The notes under the pieces: generated by a model
Database searches by the model: none
What the model saw: only the letters and a program-made list of their open reading frames with translations
What the model was told of the DNA's origin: nothing
DNA from: Durusdinium trenchii
Taxonomy: Eukaryota > Sar > Dinophyceae > Suessiales > Symbiodiniaceae
NCBI GenBank assembly: GCA_963970005.1
Contig: CAXAMN010018724.1
Span: 30,498 to 94,497 of the forward strand
Direction of reading: 5' to 3'
Length of the DNA stretch: 64,000 bases
Part shown: positions 10,732-20,837 of the stretch, one piece after another
Numbering within the stretch: position 1 is the stretch's first letter
How the letters are laid out: every line of letters starts with the position of its first letter
Translations under genes and position numbers: made by a program

Positions 10732-11128
10732 CACACTCACTGGCCGTGCCCCTGAACTCTGTGGCTGGGCTCTGTGGCCCGGCTCTGTGTCCGGGCCTTG
10801 TCCTCCTCCTGTTCCCCAAACGAGCTGGCCACACTGACTGGCCACGCCCCTGAACTCTGTGGCCGGGTCTTGTCCTCCTCTTGTGCTGCTGTTGTCCTTC
10901 TCTTGTCCTGCTGTTGTCCTCTGGCCACGCCCACCTGCCCTGGCCACACTGATTGGCCACACCCCTGAACTCTGTGGCCAGGCTCTGTGGCCGGTCTTGT
11001 GCTCCTCTTGTCTTCTCTTGTCCTGCTGCTGTCCTCCTGTTGTCCTTCTTTTATCCTGCTGTTGTCCTCTGGCCGCGCTGACCAGCCCTGGCCACAATGA
11101 TTGGCCGCACCCCTGAACTCTGTGGCCA
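10732..11128. repeat. Minisatellite, irregular ~100-150 bp units
   Basis: Four tandem units built on GGCCACRCTGAYTGGCCRC and CCCCTGAACTCTGTGGCC blocks, separated by CCTCTTGTCCTGCTGTTGT-rich spacers of varying length. Open frames crossing it on both strands are by-products of the repeat. Confidence 0.85.
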
Positions 11129-11439
11129 AGTGTTTAGAATGCTGAGTGACGTCCAATCGGATGTCCGCGAAAGAAGCGGGTTCGCGTAGGGGCCCGTCTC
11201 ACACAGTTGATAGATGGGGCGCCCGATAATGTGCCTGTGAGACCCATTGGACATTGTCATTTTTCAATAGTATGGTCAACAGCTGGAGAGGAGTCTGGCC
11301 GAACAAATAGCGACGTCGGTGCCAACAAAAATCATTCATGAATCAGTTTGCTCTTGGGGGAAGGTAGGCCGTACCAGGAAATCGTTTTTGACAAATATTG
11401 GTTATAGTGTGCGTGGGCCTCTTTGTCTGTTGCCCACTT

Positions 11440-11500
11440 GGATCTATTTGGATCTATATATAAAATGTGTGGATCTATATATAAATAATGTGAGGATCTG
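11440..11500. repeat. GGATCTATATATAAA repeat cluster
   Basis: Three partly degenerate copies of GGATCTAT(TT/ATAT)AAA within 55 bases. The same word occurs beyond the assembly gap at 19.80-19.85 kb. Confidence 0.6.
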
Positions 11501-11718
11501 TTGGAAAAAGGTCAGGATGGAAAATTCACAGGTTGCCTCACCCACTCCTGACACATCTTGGAGTTCACTCATTGGCTCTAACTTTTTTCCCCTCTCACAC
11601 TGCCTTCAAAGTCTCTGGGAGTGTGTGTGCGGAAACGCACGCACCTTGCACAAATATGGATTTGGCCAATGTGGCAACCCATCAAATCTGAATCGAACTG
11701 ATTCATCAAAAAAGTGAA

Positions 11719-11827
11719 TCACCCCCGTTTGCGGCCCTTGGGCTTAGGGGCGGCTGCTTCAGGCGGCTCAGCTTTGCTGCGCTTCTTAGCCGCAGCCTTT
11801 TTCTTCACATCCGGGTCAGGTGCACTC
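11719..11827 (-). CDS. Probable last exon, Lys-rich basic tail
   Basis: Read on the minus strand from a CTAAG|G acceptor: SAPDPDVKKKAAAKKRSK, then a Glu/Pro/Ala stretch, PKPKGRKRG and a TGA stop at 11719-11721. A highly basic tail of this sort suggests a nuclear or nucleolar localisation signal. It lies 290 bases downstream of the last exon-like frame of the minus-strand gene at 12.1-17.9 kb and is probably its 3' end, though the phase of the junction could not be proved. Confidence 0.5.
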
Positions 11828-11879
11828 CTTAGATTCAAGGTAAATGCTGGGGGATAGGAAAAAGTATTTCTGGGGCTTG

Positions 11880-12115
11880 GGGGAAAATGTGTCCCCACAA
11901 AACACCAATGATGCGCCTCCCCAAATCACCCATGAAAAATTGCCAAAATTTGATTGTGTAGTCACTGTTGTCTGTGTAAAAAATCGGTTTCTCAAAACCA
12001 CTGAAATCATCACCAATTATACAATTGGAGTTCTGTGGTAAAGGTATGCCTCCCCAAATAACAAACAACACAAATTGAACCCTTGCTCCCCAAATCGCCA
12101 ATGAAAAAACAAGAA
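11880..12115. repeat. Degenerate repeat, CTCCCCAAAT units
   Basis: Three related blocks, CTCCCCAAATCACCCATGAAAA, CTCCCCAAATAAC and CTCCCCAAATCGCCAATGAAAA, spaced 70-140 bases apart, in a non-coding, intron-like stretch between two exons. Confidence 0.5.
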
Positions 12116-12118
12116 CAA

Positions 12119-12376
12119 TTACAGAATGCTGGCAACTTGGAAATAAACGCTTCGAGTACAAACTAGCATCTGTTTCGGTTTCTTCCCAAAGTCTTCAAAC
12201 CGACTGCGAAGGGCCGCTGGGAAGTCCTTTGGTGAAATGCCAAAGGTCTTGGCAATCGTAGATGCGACCTTTCTGGCGCTTGCCAGCTGTTCCTCTGGCT
12301 TCGCATCCTGGCCCAACACCAAGCACTGCGTCGCCCCCAAGCAGCTCACGACGTTGGCAATGTTGCGCTGGATGTC
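12119..12376 (-). CDS. Unknown multi-exon gene, penultimate exon
   Basis: Begins at a GGACAG|G acceptor and reads DIQRNIANVVSCLGATQCL onward with a helical, charged composition (KVASTIAKTFGISPKDFP). The frame ends at a TGA at 12119. It may instead splice at GCTA|GTTTGT into the basic tail at 11.7 kb. No family was recognised. It belongs to a run of about a dozen frames on the same strand separated by 50-110-base introns. Confidence 0.55.
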   Translation of the reverse strand, partial: DIQRNIANVVSCLGATQCLVLGQDAKPEEQLASARKVASTIAKTFGISPKDFPAALRSRFEDFGKKPKQMLVCTRSVYFQVASIL

Positions 12377-12486
12377 CTGTCCAGTTTTGCAAGTCCAGCC
12401 AAATTAAAATGGAAATTAATGGCATGGCGGCATGGCCGTAACAGATTGCTTTACAGTTTTGGCCTTAAACCTCAGGTATGTTGTTA

Positions 12487-12712
12487 CCCCCGAGCCTCCA
12501 TCGACTCTTTGCAACTCGCCATGACCTGGAAAATGCCTGAATCTTCTGGCTTCATGGCGAGAGCTGTCTGAAAGTAGTTCAAGAATTCATGAAGGCCACC
12601 ATGAAAGTCCACAAGGACTTGGATCTCCTTTTCACGCTCATGCTCTCCCTCTTGCGACATCATCCACAGGACATCGTCCAACTTCCACACTTCAGCCGCA
12701 GCCAAAATTGGC
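12487..12712 (-). CDS. Unknown multi-exon gene, exon
   Basis: Acceptor TTCCCAG|G. It reads ILAAAEVWKLDDVLWMMSQE, a charged helix (EGEHEREKEIQVLVDFHGG) and a segment ending MASCKESMEARG at a GGTAAC donor. The phase with the neighbouring exons is ambiguous because each junction lies in a G-run. Confidence 0.55.
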
Positions 12713-12841
12713 CTGGGAATGAAGGAGCACAGGATCGAGAGTGGAGTTGTAAAAGAAACATCTGATGGAATCATTGGAACCAAACACACTTTGATTAAAA
12801 CAATCGAGTCAACCTCCTGTCTTGCATTTGTTTTCTTTCAC

Positions 12842-13474
12842 CCCTCCTGTACTTTTCCAACGTCTGAAGTATTGGCTTTGCAGAGTCCTTCAACTTGGTG
12901 ATAACCTTGTTAATGTTGCGCTCAACAGCTTCCACAAATGTCTGGGTCTTCGAGACTTCCTCCGGGAAGAGGGCTTGCAAAGACTGTGAGGACAAACTCT
13001 TGATTGTCACCAAAGACTTGGTGCGAACAGTTAGCTCGCTCACATCCGTGGTCGTGGTTTCCGGAACTTTCAACTCCTTCAGAAAGGAAGCCTGCGCGAT
13101 GACAGAGCTGAAGGACTTCAGGGATGCAGGTAGGCTCTTGCAGGAATTGAGGTACGCCCAACCACCATCAGGGCCCTTGTCCTTGACAGTGCTCTGGATC
13201 CATTTGGAGGCTTCTGCGGCAAATCGTTCAACAAAGCGGGCATGGGCTTTTGAGAATGCTGCATGCCATAGGTCTGAATTCTCAGCTGACAGGCTCTTGA
13301 CTTTGACCGCCAGCTTGTCCAGTGCATGTTGAAAAGTGCAACAACACTCCAAGGTGATTGAACCCTCGTCTGGACATGCCATGTGGAAATCGTAGAGGGC
13401 CTTGGCCACATCACGCAACATTGTTTTGCTCTGGCATCCCAGAACATTGCAGCGAACGTCGCCTGCCAAGGTTT
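12842..13474 (-). CDS. Unknown multi-exon gene, long exon (~210 codons)
   Basis: Acceptor CTTACAG|T, donor GGAGGG|GTGAAAG. It encodes a mostly helical protein with Lys/Ser-rich segments (KVKSLSAENSDLWHAAFS, KELKVPETTTTDVSELTV) and three Cys in SITLECCCTF. No catalytic motif was recognised. Length and openness against the A/T-rich introns on either side support a real exon. Confidence 0.6.
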
Positions 13475-13571
13475 TTGGACACTGTAAGTTCACACTTCAG
13501 AGCCCCAACAATTACAATTAAAATACACCCCAACAATTGATTGAGACTGTTGAGACAACATCCGCACCTTC

Positions 13572-14028
13572 CACCATCAAGAAGAGGAGGTACTGCTTGA
13601 GACTCAATTCAAGAATCACCGGCTCTCGAGCATTGTCAGTGGGTTTGGGATATGGTGTCGAGACCATCTGCTCAACCACTGCCAATTGATTTGCACCCCA
13701 GAGAGACTCAAGAAAAGCCCCAAAGGAGTTTGAACTGAAGTAGCTTCCATCGACAATCTTCTGAACCTTGCCCACGCTTACCCTGAGCAACTCTGCCTTG
13801 GCCTTGCCTGTTGGATCATCTGATGCCTCGCAAACAGCCATGACCCTGCAGCAGCCTGCTGAATTTTTGATCTCCTCAAAGATTTGGTCAACCGTGTCTG
13901 TGACACCTGCCTCAAGTAGGCTGTTAAGCTTGTCCATGTGCGCCAGCATGCGATCAGCATCTTTGACAGCTGCTTCCCGAACCACGGCACTCATGGACTT
14001 CTCAACCACTTTCTGCCAAAGATTCCTG
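13572..14028 (-). CDS. Unknown multi-exon gene, exon
   Basis: Acceptor CTCCAG|G, giving NLWQKVVEKSMSAVVREAAV, then a helical region ending LSLKQYLLFLMVE at a GAAG|GTGCGG donor. No known fold was recognised. The helical periodicity resembles the exons on either side. Confidence 0.6.
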
Positions 14029-14104
14029 GAGGCGACCCTATTCTACCAATTTACTGCAGGCTAGACAAATGCAACAAATGAAGTCAAATATGAGGGGTCC
14101 TTAA

Positions 14105-14331
14105 TGCCATGCTAGCACGAAGCGACAGGTTGACTCGAGGTGAGCAGCTGTTGGACAAGGAGACCACTGTCTTGAAGCCTTCAATGAGATCCACTGTCAA
14201 ATCCCCCGTGTTCTCCTCAACGAGAGTCATTGCAAGAAACTTGTGCAAATCCACCACCACTCGTGGGCTGAAGCCGCAAGCATCAGTTGCATGCAACTGA
14301 TCTGTGAGAGGCATCTCACTGCATGTCCTGG
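14105..14331 (-). CDS. Unknown multi-exon gene, exon
   Basis: Acceptor CCCCAG|G. It reads CSEMPLTDQLHATDACGFSP, then VVVDLHKFLAMTLVEENTGD. The 3' end is uncertain, as the frame closes at 14084 after SMALRTPHI. Confidence 0.5.
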
Positions 14332-14339
14332 GGCATCAG

Positions 14340-14700
14340 GGCAAAGCAAATTTCTTGAAGATTACATTGAACACGCTTTGTTTTTCTCCGACGTGGAAAG
14401 TAGAAGGACGTGACTTGTTAGACAAATCTGGCCTGGCATACTGTGGGTTCCACAGCTTCTGTGGGATGGAGCTGAGAAAGCAGGTCAAGGACTCCTCTGG
14501 CACAGTCTTCAATTTGTCCACCCATGAAAACCACAGGGTGTGTTGAAGCCGCAGCAAATCCGCAAGACTCAGCCGGCAATTCTTCTGGAGGTGCAAAGCG
14601 TGCAGTGTCAGGCCAGTGCATGTTTGATCCGCAACGGACAGAAAGTCAAAGAAGCCTACCGTTGGATCTCCAGTAACTTCCTGGTGCGCTGGCACACACT
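14340..14700 (-). CDS. Unknown multi-exon gene, exon
   Basis: Acceptor TATCAG|T. It begins CVPAHQEVTGDPTVGFFDF and continues through LLRLQHTLWFSWVDKLK to a Phe/Lys-rich end. No recognisable domain. Confidence 0.55.
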
Positions 14701-14769
14701 GATAAAATAACCAATATAAATAACCTGGACCTAAACTAAACTATAAACATTGAAGTCGTTGAAGCTGAA

Positions 14770-15350
14770 ATAAAGAATTTCGTTTCTTCAAGGGCCAGTC
14801 CTCCAACAGTTTGCGGGCAATGTCAGACAGCATGGCGTTCAAGCAATCTGCCGGCAACTTCGCGATGTCCTCAATAGAGCGCTGGTCAATCAGTGGGAGA
14901 GTCGAAGGCAGCTTGTCCATCTGAATGTGAGAAAACAACTGTCGCGAGTTCTCCACTTTCTCAGCCAGTGCAGAAAGCTGTTTGGACAGATCCCCTGCAG
15001 AATGTGGTCCCACCTGGTCAAGCTTTGATGAGGCCTCCATAGCCTTGTGGATCCGGTTCTCAATGTCCTTTTCTTTGATAGTCCCCTGCCAAATGGCACA
15101 AGAGGAAATCTGTTCCAAGGACGTCAGTGCGGCTTTGCCCTTGGAGATCAATTTGTCGTTCTTCTCAGCGTCTTTGGCTTTCTGTTTTGGCTTTGGGGCC
15201 GAAGTCTGGTTCTTCTTGGAGCCTCCAAACCCAAACTCAGATGATGACTCAGACTGCTCTCCCTCGGAAAGCACCTCGGCCGCATCATCTTCCATCACAG
15301 CTGGTCCGTTGAGAGCCTCGTCGACCTTCTCCTTTCCAAGGGTGGTGGAT
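14770..15350 (-). CDS. Unknown multi-exon gene, acidic/basic linker exon
   Basis: Begins around KEKVDEALNGPAVMEDDAAE, continues into an acidic Ser/Glu stretch (EVLSEGEQSESSSEFGFGG), a basic segment (PKPKQKAKDAEKNDK) and a helical region ending near ARKLLEDWPLKKR. This composition is typical of a disordered nuclear linker followed by a helical domain. The last residues before the frame closes at 14741 are probably intron. Confidence 0.6.
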
Positions 15351-15428
15351 TCAACAATCGTAACAAGTCCAACCAGTCACTACAAACGTCTACAAGGTCT
15401 TTGGAACTTAAAAAACACAACACAACCT

Positions 15429-15640
15429 TTACTCTCCTGCCTGCGTGTTCATGTTGGGCTTCAATGATGCAGACTCTCGTTCATGATGTGCATCGCGAGC
15501 ACTGGAAGCTTCAAACTCACTCCGCTTCACAGCAGCTGAAGCCAGCTTCGCCCCAACTCTCACCTTCCGCTTCTTGTTGTCTGGGAGAATGATAACGCCT
15601 TCAATTCCTCTGTCGTCCTGGTTTGGGTTGGGTGTCAAGA
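15429..15640 (-). CDS. Unknown multi-exon gene, exon
   Basis: The frame reads DDRGIEGVIILPDNKKRKVR, then VGAKLASAAVKRSEFEASS. The short hydrophobic VIILP flanked by basic residues suggests a small beta-rich module. The ends are approximate. Confidence 0.45.
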
Positions 15641-15874
15641 TGGTTTTCAAAACATAGAAATTAACAAAAACGTCTAAAATAGTCTATTGTGATACTTGTT
15701 GTAAAACAAATTATAGCTGGTTCTCCCGATTCCAGTCCTGGCTCACTTCCAATCCCTTCTCCTCAGAGATTTGTATGGCAACAAATGATTGTATCACGTC
15801 CCGTCTATCTGCAAAGATAAATGAAACACGCAAAACATTAGAAATCAATGATTGGGAGGGCGAGTGGCATTTAC

Positions 15875-15973
15875 CACCCATCCCTTCTTGGCTGCTGCAG
15901 TTTTGTACCGTTTCTTGACGTCCGGTGTGGCATGCTCAGCAAAGAAATCATCAATGCTCATCCACTCCCCCTC
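15875..15973 (-). CDS. Unknown multi-exon gene, exon
   Basis: A 99-base exon, 33 codons, between TACCAG|G and GTG|GTAAAT. It reads EGEWMSIDDFFAEHATPD, then VKKRYKTAAAKKGWV. The tidy in-frame AG...GTAAAT outline makes this one of the clearer exons here. Confidence 0.6.
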
Positions 15974-16084
15974 CTGGTAAGTTCAAAAGAGGTGTCCTCA
16001 AAAACATAATTGCCCTCCAGAAAAGCCTGCTATGTATATTGCAATCCTTGGAAAAAAATGAAAGACACTGAAAGGCTGTCAAAC

Positions 16085-16231
16085 CGTATCTTCCGAGCCA
16101 CCTCGAAGAAGTCAACATATGACTCTTTGCGACGCTCTGTGTAAAGCTTCACGTCTATGGATTCATGCCGTGGGCGCGCTTTTGGGTTCAGACATACTGT
16201 TTGCACATGCCGGCGTCTTAGAGCCATGAAC
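16085..16231 (-). CDS. Unknown multi-exon gene, exon
   Basis: Acceptor CTCAG|G, donor ATACG|GTTTGA. It reads FMALRRRHVQTVCLNPKARP, then ERRKESYVDFFEVARKIR. Strongly basic and helical; no motif recognised. Confidence 0.58.
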
Positions 16232-16297
16232 CTGAGATGATACAGGGCACAAATCAAATCCAAGGTCCCCTACCTACTCAACATCACACTCACATAC

Positions 16298-16513
16298 CCT
16301 CAGCCCCTTGAAACAAAACTTGCAGAGTGATGGACTGAAGCAAATCTCAAGCAACTTGGTGAAGATCGCTGCTATGGTGAACAGGATTTTCAAGAACTCT
16401 GCAACCGTCATCTTCCCAAAGCTCCCTCGCTTACAATAGAAGCAGACACAGCAAAGCGCACGTTCGTTTGGCTTGCTACAAACAACCAGCTTTGGATGAT
16501 TCGGAGGCGCATC
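16298..16513 (-). CDS. Unknown multi-exon gene, Cys-rich exon
   Basis: Seventy-two codons between CTAG|G and AGG|GTATGT. It reads DAPPNHPKLVVCSKPNERAL, then CCVCFYCKRGSFGK, a hydrophobic helix (LKILFTIAAIFTKLLEICF) and SPSLCKFCFKGLR. The paired Cys-x2-Cys spacings (CCVCFYC, CKFC) suggest zinc binding on both sides of the helix. It has no Met near its start, so an ATG-initiated ORF scan misses it. Confidence 0.6.
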
Positions 16514-16564
16514 CTAGCAGGCAAAGAAAGCACGCTGTCCAAATCTAGTTTACTGCAGCACTAG

Positions 16565-16760
16565 ATCTGGATCTAAAAAAACAGTTTCTCCAATTTTTCT
16601 CCAGAGTCCTGTCCTTATCCTGCGTTCCAAACTGCTGTTTGCAAGCTGGACATGTTCCCTCTTCCCAAGGGATGTCCACGTCCCCTGCTTCTTCCTCAGG
16701 AGCGTCAGGAGGAGCGACACCATCACCTTTGTCACAGCTCATCTCACAAGGCAAGAAGTT
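16565..16760 (-). CDS. Unknown multi-exon gene, CxxC exon
   Basis: The frame reads EMSCDKGDGVAPPDAPEEEA, then an acidic stretch and TCPACKQQFGTQDKDRT. CPAC is a likely half zinc-binding site. The frame ends after RSRSSAAVN at about 16545, probably within the intron. Confidence 0.45.
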
Positions 16761-17135
16761 GACGATCAGCGGTCACAGCCTTCTCCAAGCCCAAGTGCAA
16801 CACGAGCCAAAATCTGTCACATGACATGAACAAAAATGCACTTGAACAGCCCCATCAACAAGAGCTCAACCACCAAGAGCGAGTTCCACAACAACAGGGC
16901 GCACGCAGCAACTACAATTCAACAGGCAACTAGTCTGGGTCACTGGAACGTGGGTGCGGCGGATGACGACTGCGATATCGGGAAAGCAACTTTGCCATAG
17001 CATACCCCAATCACATCAGTCAAATGCTGATACTACCCCTATGTGCTGAAGCCACGAGTCATCTCAGTCCAATGGCCAGCGGAACAATGATTCAAAATTC
17101 TAAGCTTCCAGAGCGCGGCGGAAACACTAGACACT

Positions 17136-17860
17136 TCAAAATTCATTTTGAACAGTGTCAGGAAAGGTCTCCACAAAAGCGTCACCTAACATGGAAGGGA
17201 TTGTGTCTTCACCTTCTGGGTAGCGCAGCAAAGTCGCATCAGGCGTTTCCTCTTCTGTCAGGGCTTCCGCTGGATCACCAACAGGTGCAGGAATGCTGTC
17301 AGAAAAAGAATCAAACTGCCTGGAGAGCTTCGTTGCATCCAGGATGTCGTACAAGACTCCGTTCATGACTCCATGAAGGCTCGGCTCAGCAAACTGCTGA
17401 TGAGCGACCAAAGCCGTCATCATCTCCACACCAATCCCGTGATTCTTGGCGAAAGGAGCACAGCATGAGGGATGAAGATCATACACACTGGCATTGTCAG
17501 ACACCTGCCATGAAATGACGCAAGTTCCAATGTCAATGGTGTCTCCGCAGTTGGCGCAATGCTTGATCTTGTAAGCCTCTGTGTCAGGGCATACGCGCAG
17601 CACAAGGACAGCACCATCAGCCAGGTCCTCAGGCTCCACATCTGTGAGAGATGCAACAGACTGCTCCGCCTCTTCTGAAGGCAGCTCCCAAGAGTCAGAC
17701 TCCCCATCATCTTCTGAGATGACCTCGCTCTGATTGAGGGGTCCCAGGCGACGGAGAAGGAAGGTGGAGTTCTTTGGCAAGGGTCTTGCAGGTCGTCCAT
17801 CCCTCTGCGGCAGAACCATAGTCACAAGGGCAAAAATAACTGCACCTGCAGCAGGCACTG
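17136..17860 (-). CDS. Unknown multi-exon gene, PARP-like zinc finger exon
   Basis: About 240 codons. After a Ser/Glu-rich start the frame reads KIKHCANCGDTIDIGTCVIS, and 30 residues later DLHPSCCAPF. C-x2-C...H-x2-C with GD-I-x-G between resembles a PARP-type zinc finger; the nested gene at 20.8-25.3 kb carries a second, different copy. The C-terminal part is acidic (ALTEEETPDATLLRYPEGE). The start may be the Met before VLPQRDGRP. Function unknown; a DNA-binding role is inferred from the finger only. Confidence 0.6.
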
Positions 17861-18289
17861 ACCAAGCATCACCTTAGACAAAAGCGGTACTTTTCTGTTA
17901 GGGTACGGGTACAATATCTCAGAACAGCACCAACTTTAGTTCCAGTTGTACAGCACAACACAGCTTCTTTCTACTGCCCACGAGTTACCAGCAATCTGAT
18001 TCAAGTCTGTGTAAGAAAACCTGGCGTTCTGGAGATTTAGCCTCATAGGGCAGAAACCCTGTACTCCAAGCAGATCCTGAAAACAATGAAAATTGCAACA
18101 AACAACAAATCCTCAGGTGACAGGTGTTTCAAGAAACGCTCACCTGCACATCATCTATTGTATTGTAAATGAAGCTTCAGAATGGAACAACTTCAAAGTC
18201 TCAATTGGTCCGTCCGTCCTCAGCTGACAGGAGAGTGCGGGAATGATAATCCCAAATCTTCACATGCGTGGTCAGAGCGGACAGACCTC

Positions 18290-18512
18290 CATAAGTTGAT
18301 ACAGCGTGACGCCCGACTGAACCTGAGAGGCTTTGACAGTCAGAGTGAAACCCAAAAAGGTGTGTGTGTGTTCTTTCAGGAATGCAGGGTATAGTTTCTG
18401 TGCTTTTGCTAGGCCTTTAAGTTCTGCACGTGCGAGGTCCGCTGTGCAGAAGTTGTCTTCAGGATTCACACCCTTTGCCTTGGACAAATGTCTCATCTTG
18501 GAAACCTCTAAG
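18290..18512 (-). CDS. Candidate upstream exon
   Basis: After a TTTTTCAG acceptor the frame reads DLEVSKMRHLSKAKGVNP, then DNFCTADLARAELKGLAKAQ and ends around HTFLGFTLTVK. The helical, charged composition is like the exons downstream, but no motif links them. The assembly gap begins 470 bases further upstream. Confidence 0.4.
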
Positions 18513-18609
18513 TCTGAAAAAGATCTAAGCAAAAAACACTCGAAACCTTTGATAGGTCGTATCTTATCAACGTATTCTAGTCATAGTCGAAGCAAAGTCA
18601 GCGTGTAGT

Positions 18610-18930
18610 GTAAAAAGTCATAGTCAGAGAGAGTCATACATCGTCACATAGTCTATACGTTAACATAGTCGAGTCATCATCATCGTCGTCGTGTGACAGC
18701 AGTAGTCAGTAGTCTTATAGACTTAGACTTAGATCTTTTGGCGCTTCTGGCTTCTGATGAGAGTCGATCTGATAGAACACAAAGCTGACACAACTTTCTT
18801 CTTCTGAACCTCACGTCATTGACTCTATGATGTCTCTATGTTGTTTAATATGGTACGCTATGTTATGTTATATGTTATATAAGTTATGTATGTTAGTTAT
18901 GTAATATGATGTTTTTTTTTAACATGGGAC
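18610..18930. other. Low-complexity, GTCATAGT-rich stretch
   Basis: Irregular short words (GTCATAGTC, CATCATCATCGTCGTCG, GACTTAGACTTAG, TATGTTATGTTATATGTTATAT) without coding signal, leading into the gap. Confidence 0.6.
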
Positions 18931-18932
18931 CG

Positions 18933-18978
18933 TTTATATATAGTCCAGATCGGTTCCGAACGGTTCCGGACTATATAT
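18933..18978. repeat. Palindrome abutting assembly gap
   Basis: ATATATAGTCC ... GGACTATATAT inverted repeat (11-bp arms) around GATCGGTTCCGAACGGTTC. The sequence is lost in N immediately after the right arm. Confidence 0.7.
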
Positions 18979-19771
18979 NNNNNNNNNNNNNNNNNNNNNN
19001 NNNNNNNNNNNNNNNNNNNNNNNNNNNNNNNNNNNNNNNNNNNNNNNNNNNNNNNNNNNNNNNNNNNNNNNNNNNNNNNNNNNNNNNNNNNNNNNNNNNN
19101 NNNNNNNNNNNNNNNNNNNNNNNNNNNNNNNNNNNNNNNNNNNNNNNNNNNNNNNNNNNNNNNNNNNNNNNNNNNNNNNNNNNNNNNNNNNNNNNNNNNN
19201 NNNNNNNNNNNNNNNNNNNNNNNNNNNNNNNNNNNNNNNNNNNNNNNNNNNNNNNNNNNNNNNNNNNNNNNNNNNNNNNNNNNNNNNNNNNNNNNNNNNN
19301 NNNNNNNNNNNNNNNNNNNNNNNNNNNNNNNNNNNNNNNNNNNNNNNNNNNNNNNNNNNNNNNNNNNNNNNNNNNNNNNNNNNNNNNNNNNNNNNNNNNN
19401 NNNNNNNNNNNNNNNNNNNNNNNNNNNNNNNNNNNNNNNNNNNNNNNNNNNNNNNNNNNNNNNNNNNNNNNNNNNNNNNNNNNNNNNNNNNNNNNNNNNN
19501 NNNNNNNNNNNNNNNNNNNNNNNNNNNNNNNNNNNNNNNNNNNNNNNNNNNNNNNNNNNNNNNNNNNNNNNNNNNNNNNNNNNNNNNNNNNNNNNNNNNN
19601 NNNNNNNNNNNNNNNNNNNNNNNNNNNNNNNNNNNNNNNNNNNNNNNNNNNNNNNNNNNNNNNNNNNNNNNNNNNNNNNNNNNNNNNNNNNNNNNNNNNN
19701 NNNNNNNNNNNNNNNNNNNNNNNNNNNNNNNNNNNNNNNNNNNNNNNNNNNNNNNNNNNNNNNNNNNNNNN
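18979..19771. other. Assembly gap (N run)
   Basis: 793 undetermined bases. Apparent open frames across it on both strands are artefacts of the N run. The flanks are repeats on both sides, which probably caused the gap. Confidence 0.99.
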
Positions 19772-19774
19772 TTC

Positions 19775-19870
19775 AAGAGAGCCTGCGTAAATGTGCCAGG
19801 ATCTATATATAAAACCTGAGAGCCTGCGTAAATGTGCCAGGATCTATATATAAAAGGGCCTGCGTAATGG
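19775..19870. repeat. Tandem repeat, ~43 bp, 2.5 copies
   Basis: Units run AGAGCCTGCGTAAATGTGCC followed by AGGATCTATATATAAAA, the last copy diverged. The array is truncated by the gap on its left. Confidence 0.85.
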
Positions 19871-20055
19871 TCCCCAAGATCTATATCTAAAAAACTTAAA
19901 ACCCAGGAAAGCAAATGCCCAAAAAGTGGCACAGCATGAACCTTTCCCCAAAAGGCATCTAAACGGGGATCTATTCTCCTGTCACCTGTCTATTTAGATT
20001 AGAGGGCAAATTACAAGCAAGTGCAATTCTGAATGATTAGTTGGCGTTGCCAATT

Positions 20056-20374
20056 TCAGTCCATGGAACCCAAATCCAAGCCCAAAACCAACATCTGTTT
20101 TGACACCCTGGCCCTGACCCTATCCTTTGAAGGGCTTGGCAACGTGGGCTTCTGGTCCAAGGCAGTCTGAAGGGATGCCACATACGCTCGGACTTGCTGC
20201 AAACTAGCACGTTGCGTCAAAGCTGATGGAAGGGTCTCAGTGATCACGTGACTGAGACTGGTCATTTGCTCGGCATCCAACAACTCCGAGTCGACCATGA
20301 TGATGTAGACTCTGTCTCGGGTTTGTGGGAGGCCATATCGGCTTGACCTCAACAAAATGACTGTGCTAAACCAC
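20056..20374 (-). CDS. C5-cytosine methyltransferase, motif VIII exon (3'-most seen)
   Basis: Acceptor TTGTAG|G. The frame reads WFSTVILLRSSRYGLPQTRD, then RVYIIMVDSELLDAEQ. The segment YGLPQTRDRVYIIMV is C5-methyltransferase motif VIII (QxRxR) with its preceding GLPQ turn; the Arg residues contact the target-base region in this family. It joins in phase to the 83-base exon at 20571-20653 (PG-WFSTVIL). About 80 further codons without a recognised motif run to a TGA at 20056. Motifs IX and X were not found and may lie in the gap or be missing. Confidence 0.82.
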
Positions 20375-20570
20375 CTACAATTCATGTCTCGATCGAAAGT
20401 GCTCACCGACTCCTTGATGGACACGCGCTTTCTCTCGTCTTTTGTCTCCTTCTCTCTCTCTCTCTCTCTCTTTGTCTATCTCTCTTTGTCCTGCAATCTG
20501 TTTATTTACTATTTAGTATTTCATTTCAATTCTGCTGAGTGTCTCAATCCTCAAAACTTCAACATGGTAC

Positions 20571-20653
20571 CCAGGAATAAGGCGCAGCCCCACAGGTTCG
20601 TCTTCTTGCCTGTCTTGCTCGAGCATGCCGTTGAGCATAAAGTCCAAGGGCGA
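20571..20653 (-). CDS. C5-cytosine methyltransferase, exon before motif VIII
   Basis: An 83-base exon between CTTGCAG|T and CCTGG|GTACCA. It reads SPLDFMLNGMLEQDRQED, then EPVGLRLIPG. It occupies the position between motifs VI and VIII, where the family has a helix that packs under the catalytic site. The phase-2 end joins exactly to the motif VIII exon. Its upstream partner is probably the exon at 25564-25626, on the far side of a nested gene. Confidence 0.72.
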
Positions 20654-20837
20654 CTGCAAGGCAGGGAAAAAGGAAAGAAGAATCACTCAGACTCACACAG
20701 TATCATTCGTTCGTGTCCCCAACCACACCTACCCACCCACCATCCAAACATCAAGCAATGGCAATGGCAATGGTGATTGACAGTAACAGCCGTAACAGCC
20801 GACTTTTATTGTTGGAAGGTGCAGTAGCCTCTTCAGG

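Noticed and set aside
10709-11156. Gln/Arg/Thr-rich ORFs on the minus strand
   Set aside because: Three overlapping frames are open at once over the minisatellite, as expected of a repeat and not of a gene.
18906-19932. Long ORFs on both strands across 19 kb
   Set aside because: They consist almost wholly of the N run and carry no information.
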